Assembly: GCA_013205585.1 (NCBI GenBank)
Contig: JABMML010000185.1
Coordinates: 1 to 9,719 of the forward strand
Length of the DNA stretch: 9,719 nt
Reading direction: 5' to 3'
Source: Chitinophagaceae bacterium
Lineage (GTDB): Bacteria > Bacteroidota > Bacteroidia > Chitinophagales > Chitinophagaceae
Positions 6,745 through 9,719 of this stretch are shown piece by piece. The translations under genes were made by a program, and so were the position numbers. The stretch's first letter is position 1. The number at the start of each line of letters is the position of its first letter. Under the pieces are notes generated by a model that was not told where the DNA came from, ran no database searches, and was given only the letters and a program-made list of their open reading frames with translations.

Positions 6745-8745
6745 TTAATTAATGAAATTCCACCAAATGCCTACTCTAAACCAAGTACCTGTACCTGGAT
6801 AATTTTTAGCGGTGAAATTATAAGTGTTTCCTAATGAATTACTTGTAGGAATTAAAGTATTCAGGTTCTCTAGTCTAATATACCCTTTGAAGCGTTTAAT
6901 CATAAAATGTAAAAAGGCATTAGCTGTAGGCCTATTACGAAGCATATAACTATTTTGAACAAAAAACTGTCCAGTTAAAGGCATATAGTCATCTGCTTTA
7001 AATTCGGTATGATAAATCATCTCTAGCCCAGTAGATAAATTCAAGTTTTTATAAAAATTACCTTCAAAGGCCAATCTTTGTCTAGATAAAATTAATGGAA
7101 TATTTATAGGTGCCGATTTATCCACTATTTGCACAGTGGTTTCATTATACCAATTCCAATGGGTACTTAATTTTATCTTATTATTAAGCACAGCACTAAT
7201 ATAACTTATAGGGCTGCTATACACTGCGGCTTGATAGCCTGAAGCAAAATAATTATAGTTATTAATTAATTGATAATTAAATGAAACTCTAAAGGCTTTT
7301 GCAGCATTCCCTGTCTCTGCCAACATATCAATTGTATTTTCTTTCTGTATGCCTTTTAAAGCATTATTTGGAAATTGAGTAAGCCCTAAATAATTAGTAG
7401 AAGGGGTTCGATTGCTATTTTGAAAACTAAGTTTCAAATAAGTACCTTTCGAACTTAAAATTCTAGATAAATAAAATTGAGCATCATAGTCTCCTGCATG
7501 GTAACCATTCAAATATAATTTACCTGAAGCTATTAAGTCCCATAACTGATTTCTCGTTTTATTTTTATAGACACCAAACCCGTATAAGTCATAATCAGTC
7601 CATTTTTGTAAGTTCGATAAGGTGGTCGCTAAATGCGTATAGCCCGATCCCACTTGTAAAAATTGATTAGAATTATTTTTTTGCGGATAACTAATTAAAC
7701 TAAAATCGTTGGTGACAAGGTTCCAGCTGTCTGCAAACTTAACATTCGTACCTGAAGGGATTGTGTAATTAAAATATTGTAAATAGTTTAATTCATTAGG
7801 TGCCCTGTCTTCAAATAAGAATTGATTCGACTCCAATTTCACCTCATTTTGAAATCTAAGTCTTGGATAAAATAAATGAATCACGACTGTATCTTTTACG
7901 ATGGAATCTTTTTGACCAAGGTCATAGGTTTGACGCCATAAATAAGTATTATTCTTATAGGTTGAACCAGTAGCAATAGTGGTGTTAAAAGGATTACGAA
8001 AAGAAGCACCACTTACACCCAGTCTCGTTTCTAGCTCATAAGGGTTATTTAGTGATAAGCTATCTAATAAAGCAGCTTTCACAAGTCCTCCATTTTCAGA
8101 AGAGGCTGCTTTATTGGTAAGCATTACAAAGTAGGACTCATACCTTTTACGCTTCGATTGAAAATGCGCCGTAATACGCATATTATTTAAATTCGCATTT
8201 TGATTTTTTACATTGCCTGGCGAATTGCTAAATCGATATTCAAAAGAAAAATTTAATTGTTGCGTTTTATTTTGTGTATGTTTTACTTCAATTAATTGCT
8301 CACCCTTGCCTCCCAATAAATACCCTAATTCAGTAAAGGGTCTGGTAGTTTGATAAAAAGGCGTAGCCACTAAAGTATAATTGTACGCATCAAAAGCATG
8401 AAAGCCTGGGTCAAACCCCCCTTTTTTCTGCGTTGAAAATAAATAAGATTTAGAGGCTGTTCCTAAATTACCAAGGGTATAATTAGTATAAGGTAAGGGA
8501 TAGTGTACAAAAAAATCGTTAATACTTGAATCTAGTTTTCGAATCTCATTATTATTATAGAGCTTATAAAATAGTGTAATTGAATCGGCGTTCTGGTCTC
8601 TTCTTTGTAAGGAATCGGTACTTTCTCCACTTGCATTGCTCTTTCCAATGGGTCTAAGGGCATTGCCAAATTTTTGCGCACTTATTTCTATATGAAGCAA
8701 GACTACTATGACTAAACAAAATAAAATGCGCTTATAAATGAACAT
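6745..8745 (-). CDS. Putative outer-membrane porin (Porin_10-like)
   Basis: The 666-residue protein starts with a signal peptide (MFIYKR, hydrophobic core, then IEISA|Q at residues 19-24), which predicts export. A polar, Ser/Asp-rich segment follows (about 25-60). Nearly the whole remainder is alternating aromatic/polar beta-strand sequence with Asn/Thr-rich turns, such as KTQQLNFSFEYRFSN and MRITAHFQSKRKRYESYFVML. It ends in an aromatic-rich strand (WFRVGIWWNFIN), as expected for the closing strand of an outer-membrane beta-barrel. Length, the early HYPLPYTNYTLGNLGTASKSYLF region and overall composition fit the large 'putative porin' family of Bacteroidota, whose substrates are mostly unknown. 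There is no TonB box or plug domain. The ATG lies 12 nt after the purine nucleoside phosphorylase stop codon, so the two are probably co-transcribed. This suggests, without proving, a role in passage of nucleosides or related nutrients. Confidence 0.8.
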   Translation of the reverse strand: MFIYKRILFCLVIVVLLHIEISAQKFGNALRPIGKSNASGESTDSLQRRDQNADSITLFYKLYNNNEIRKLDSSINDFFVHYPLPYTNYTLGNLGTASKSYLFSTQKKGGFDPGFHAFDAYNYTLVATPFYQTTRPFTELGYLLGGKGEQLIEVKHTQNKTQQLNFSFEYRFSNSPGNVKNQNANLNNMRITAHFQSKRKRYESYFVMLTNKAASSENGGLVKAALLDSLSLNNPYELETRLGVSGASFRNPFNTTIATGSTYKNNTYLWRQTYDLGQKDSIVKDTVVIHLFYPRLRFQNEVKLESNQFLFEDRAPNELNYLQYFNYTIPSGTNVKFADSWNLVTNDFSLISYPQKNNSNQFLQVGSGYTHLATTLSNLQKWTDYDLYGFGVYKNKTRNQLWDLIASGKLYLNGYHAGDYDAQFYLSRILSSKGTYLKLSFQNSNRTPSTNYLGLTQFPNNALKGIQKENTIDMLAETGNAAKAFRVSFNYQLINNYNYFASGYQAAVYSSPISYISAVLNNKIKLSTHWNWYNETTVQIVDKSAPINIPLILSRQRLAFEGNFYKNLNLSTGLEMIYHTEFKADDYMPLTGQFFVQNSYMLRNRPTANAFLHFMIKRFKGYIRLENLNTLIPTSNSLGNTYNFTAKNYPGTGTWFRVGIWWNFIN

Positions 8746-8758
8746 GCGTAAAATTAAA

Positions 8759-9586
8759 TTAGGAAATTTGTTTTACTAAATCGCTTATAATTAATGTTAA
8801 CTTAGGCTCCGCTGCATTCGCAGCTTCTAGTACTTCTTCATGTGTAATGGTATTATTATCTTCTCTAATACCTAAATCGGTTACTACACTTATGGCAAAT
8901 ACTTTCATACCACAGTGCACTGCCGCAATATTTTCTTGTACCGTACTCATACCTACAACATCGCCCCCTACCGCTTTAATTAATTTATATTCTGCTCTTG
9001 TTTCAAAAGTGGGGCCCGTCACACCCACATAAACTCCTTCATGTACTTTTATTTGATGCTTATTTGCAATGGCTTTCGCTTTTTCTATAAAGTCTAATGC
9101 ATAAGGCTGGCTCATGTCTGGGAATCTTGTACCCAATGCCGATTCATTTTTTCCAATTAATGGATTAATGGAGAACAAACTAATATGATCTTTTATGATC
9201 ATTAAATCGCCCACTTCAAAATTAGGATGCACTCCGCCTGCCGCATTGGATAAAATTAAATTCACCACCCCTAATAATTTTAATACACGTACCGGATACG
9301 CAACCTGCTCTGGGGAATAGCCTTCATAAAAATGAAAACGACCTTCCATCACCCAAACTTTTATACCATTTAAAGTACCCAGTATTAATCTGCCCTTATG
9401 CCCTTCCACCGTACTTATAGGAAAATGTGGAATTTGAGTATATTGAATTTCAAAATCAACCTGTATTTGAGTAGCTAAATTACCAAGGCCGCTGCCGAGT
9501 ATAATAGCCGTTTGCGCAGTTGATTTAATTTTAGATTGAATGAAAGCGGAAGTCTCTTCTAATTGAGCCATTAAGGGCGTCGACAT
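8759..9586 (-). CDS. punA: Purine nucleoside phosphorylase (trimeric PNP-I type)
   Basis: This cytoplasmic enzyme cleaves purine (deoxy)ribonucleosides with phosphate to the free base and (deoxy)ribose 1-phosphate in purine salvage. At 275 residues it has the normal length of the trimeric, mammalian-like class. Phosphate-site residues are present: GSGLG (S32), EGHKG (H63), GRFHFYEGY (R83, H85, Y87) and SNAAGG (A115). GPTFETRAEY carries the base-contacting Glu (E195), GMSTVQE gives M213 and S214, and THEEV gives H249. One position differs from the 6-oxopurine-specific enzymes: the base-contacting Asn (Asn243 in the human protein) is Asp237, in AISVVTDLG; methylthioadenosine phosphorylase also has Asp there. 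The family call is firm, but the preferred base is open. The ATG at 9586 lies close behind a good promoter; an in-frame ATG at 9571 (Met6) is a possible alternative start. The porin gene follows after 12 nt. Confidence 0.95.
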   Translation of the reverse strand: MSTPLMAQLEETSAFIQSKIKSTAQTAIILGSGLGNLATQIQVDFEIQYTQIPHFPISTVEGHKGRLILGTLNGIKVWVMEGRFHFYEGYSPEQVAYPVRVLKLLGVVNLILSNAAGGVHPNFEVGDLMIIKDHISLFSINPLIGKNESALGTRFPDMSQPYALDFIEKAKAIANKHQIKVHEGVYVGVTGPTFETRAEYKLIKAVGGDVVGMSTVQENIAAVHCGMKVFAISVVTDLGIREDNNTITHEEVLEAANAAEPKLTLIISDLVKQIS

Positions 9587-9597
9587 ATACGGTATAT
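9585..9597. promoter_or_regulatory. 13-bp palindrome at the start of the phosphorylase gene
   Basis: ATATAC-G-GTATAT is a perfect dyad with 6-bp arms and a single central base. It begins within the ATG codon of the phosphorylase gene and ends 8 bp short of the -7 box, so it covers the probable transcription start. A bound repressor could block the promoter there, but the AT-rich arms also make chance plausible. Confidence 0.3.
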
Positions 9598-9605
9598 TTT
9601 AGCCA

Positions 9606-9638
9606 CAAATATAACGACAGTAAGGGATTATAAGGCAA
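9606..9638 (-). promoter_or_regulatory. Bacteroidota-type promoter of the phosphorylase-porin operon
   Basis: On the minus strand, TATATTTG (9613-9606) matches the Bacteroidota primary sigma -7 consensus TAnnTTTG perfectly. TTG at 9638-9636 serves as the -33 element, with a 22-nt spacer, within the reported range. Transcription would start near 9600, giving a leader of roughly 15 nt before the ATG at 9586. A TATAAT inside the spacer is probably incidental in this phylum. Confidence 0.65.
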
Positions 9639-9642
9639 GATT

Positions 9643-9719
9643 CTAGGCCTTTGATGGGCTTGTATCATGTTTTAATACCCAATAAGCAATAATGGCACTT
9701 AAAAGCATAAATACTGCCC
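9643..9719 (-). CDS. C-terminal end of a probable membrane protein (5'-truncated)
   Basis: Only the last 24 codons and the TAG stop are in the window; the frame starts at 9717. The peptide is a hydrophobic helix (AVFMLLSAIIAYWVL) followed by a short polar tail (KHDTSPSKA), typical of a final transmembrane segment with a cytoplasmic C-terminus. The other two minus-strand frames close quickly, which supports this reading. The family cannot be named from so little. Its stop lies 5 bp upstream of the -33 element of the phosphorylase promoter, so the downstream operon probably starts independently. Confidence 0.5.
   Translation of the reverse strand, partial: AVFMLLSAIIAYWVLKHDTSPSKA

Noticed and set aside
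8847..9032. Plus-strand open frame antisense to the phosphorylase gene
   Set aside because: It is fully contained in a confident gene, has no independent signals, and its residues reflect the opposite strand's codons.
9624..9638. TTG...TATAAT in the phosphorylase promoter spacer as a sigma-70 type promoter
   Set aside because: The TTG-to-TATAAT distance is far too short for -35/-10 spacing, and the Bacteroidota-type -33/-7 pair explains the region better.

Overview
The window is AT-rich, densely coding DNA that looks like a chromosomal segment from a Bacteroidota member, most likely in the Chitinophagaceae/Flavobacteria range. The clues are a perfect Bacteroidota-type -7 promoter element (TATATTTG), starts without clear Shine-Dalgarno sequences, signal peptides ending Ala|Gln, a porin of the Bacteroidota 'putative porin' type, and a heavy-metal RND pump fused to its outer-membrane channel, an architecture I associate with this phylum. 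No mobile element, tRNA, rRNA or CRISPR array is visible.

Layout from left to right. (1) Positions 1-1068, plus strand: the 3' part of a gene for a probable ATP-grasp-like protein of unknown substrate, truncated by the window edge. (2) Positions 1072-6583, minus strand: a two-gene metal-efflux operon. The upstream gene encodes a CzcA-type RND pump whose C-terminus continues in frame into a complete TolC/CzcC-like outer-membrane channel with its own internal signal-peptide-like segment. After 10 nt comes the periplasmic adaptor (CzcB/HlyD-like lipoprotein). The operon converges on gene 1 with only 3 nt between stop codons, and its probable terminator hairpin lies inside the 3' coding end of gene 1. 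(3) Positions 6584-6744: a 161-nt intergenic region, the likely control region of the efflux operon. (4) Positions 6745-9586, minus strand: a purine nucleoside phosphorylase gene followed after 12 nt by a putative outer-membrane porin gene, apparently one transcript from a well-formed promoter at 9606-9638. (5) Positions 9643-9719, minus strand: the last 24 codons of another gene, ending in a transmembrane helix and a short polar tail.

The efflux genes together encode all three parts of a tripartite pump (inner-membrane RND, periplasmic adaptor, outer-membrane channel) on two polypeptides instead of three. Active-site residues of the RND part point to divalent cations (Zn/Co/Cd/Ni class) rather than Cu(I)/Ag(I). 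The phosphorylase has an Asp where 6-oxopurine-specific enzymes have a base-contacting Asn, which raises a question about substrate preference. Its tight pairing with a porin suggests, but does not prove, a link to nucleoside uptake. The most interesting items are the RND-TolC fusion with its embedded signal peptide, the Asn-to-Asp change in the phosphorylase, and the terminator nested in a convergent coding region.
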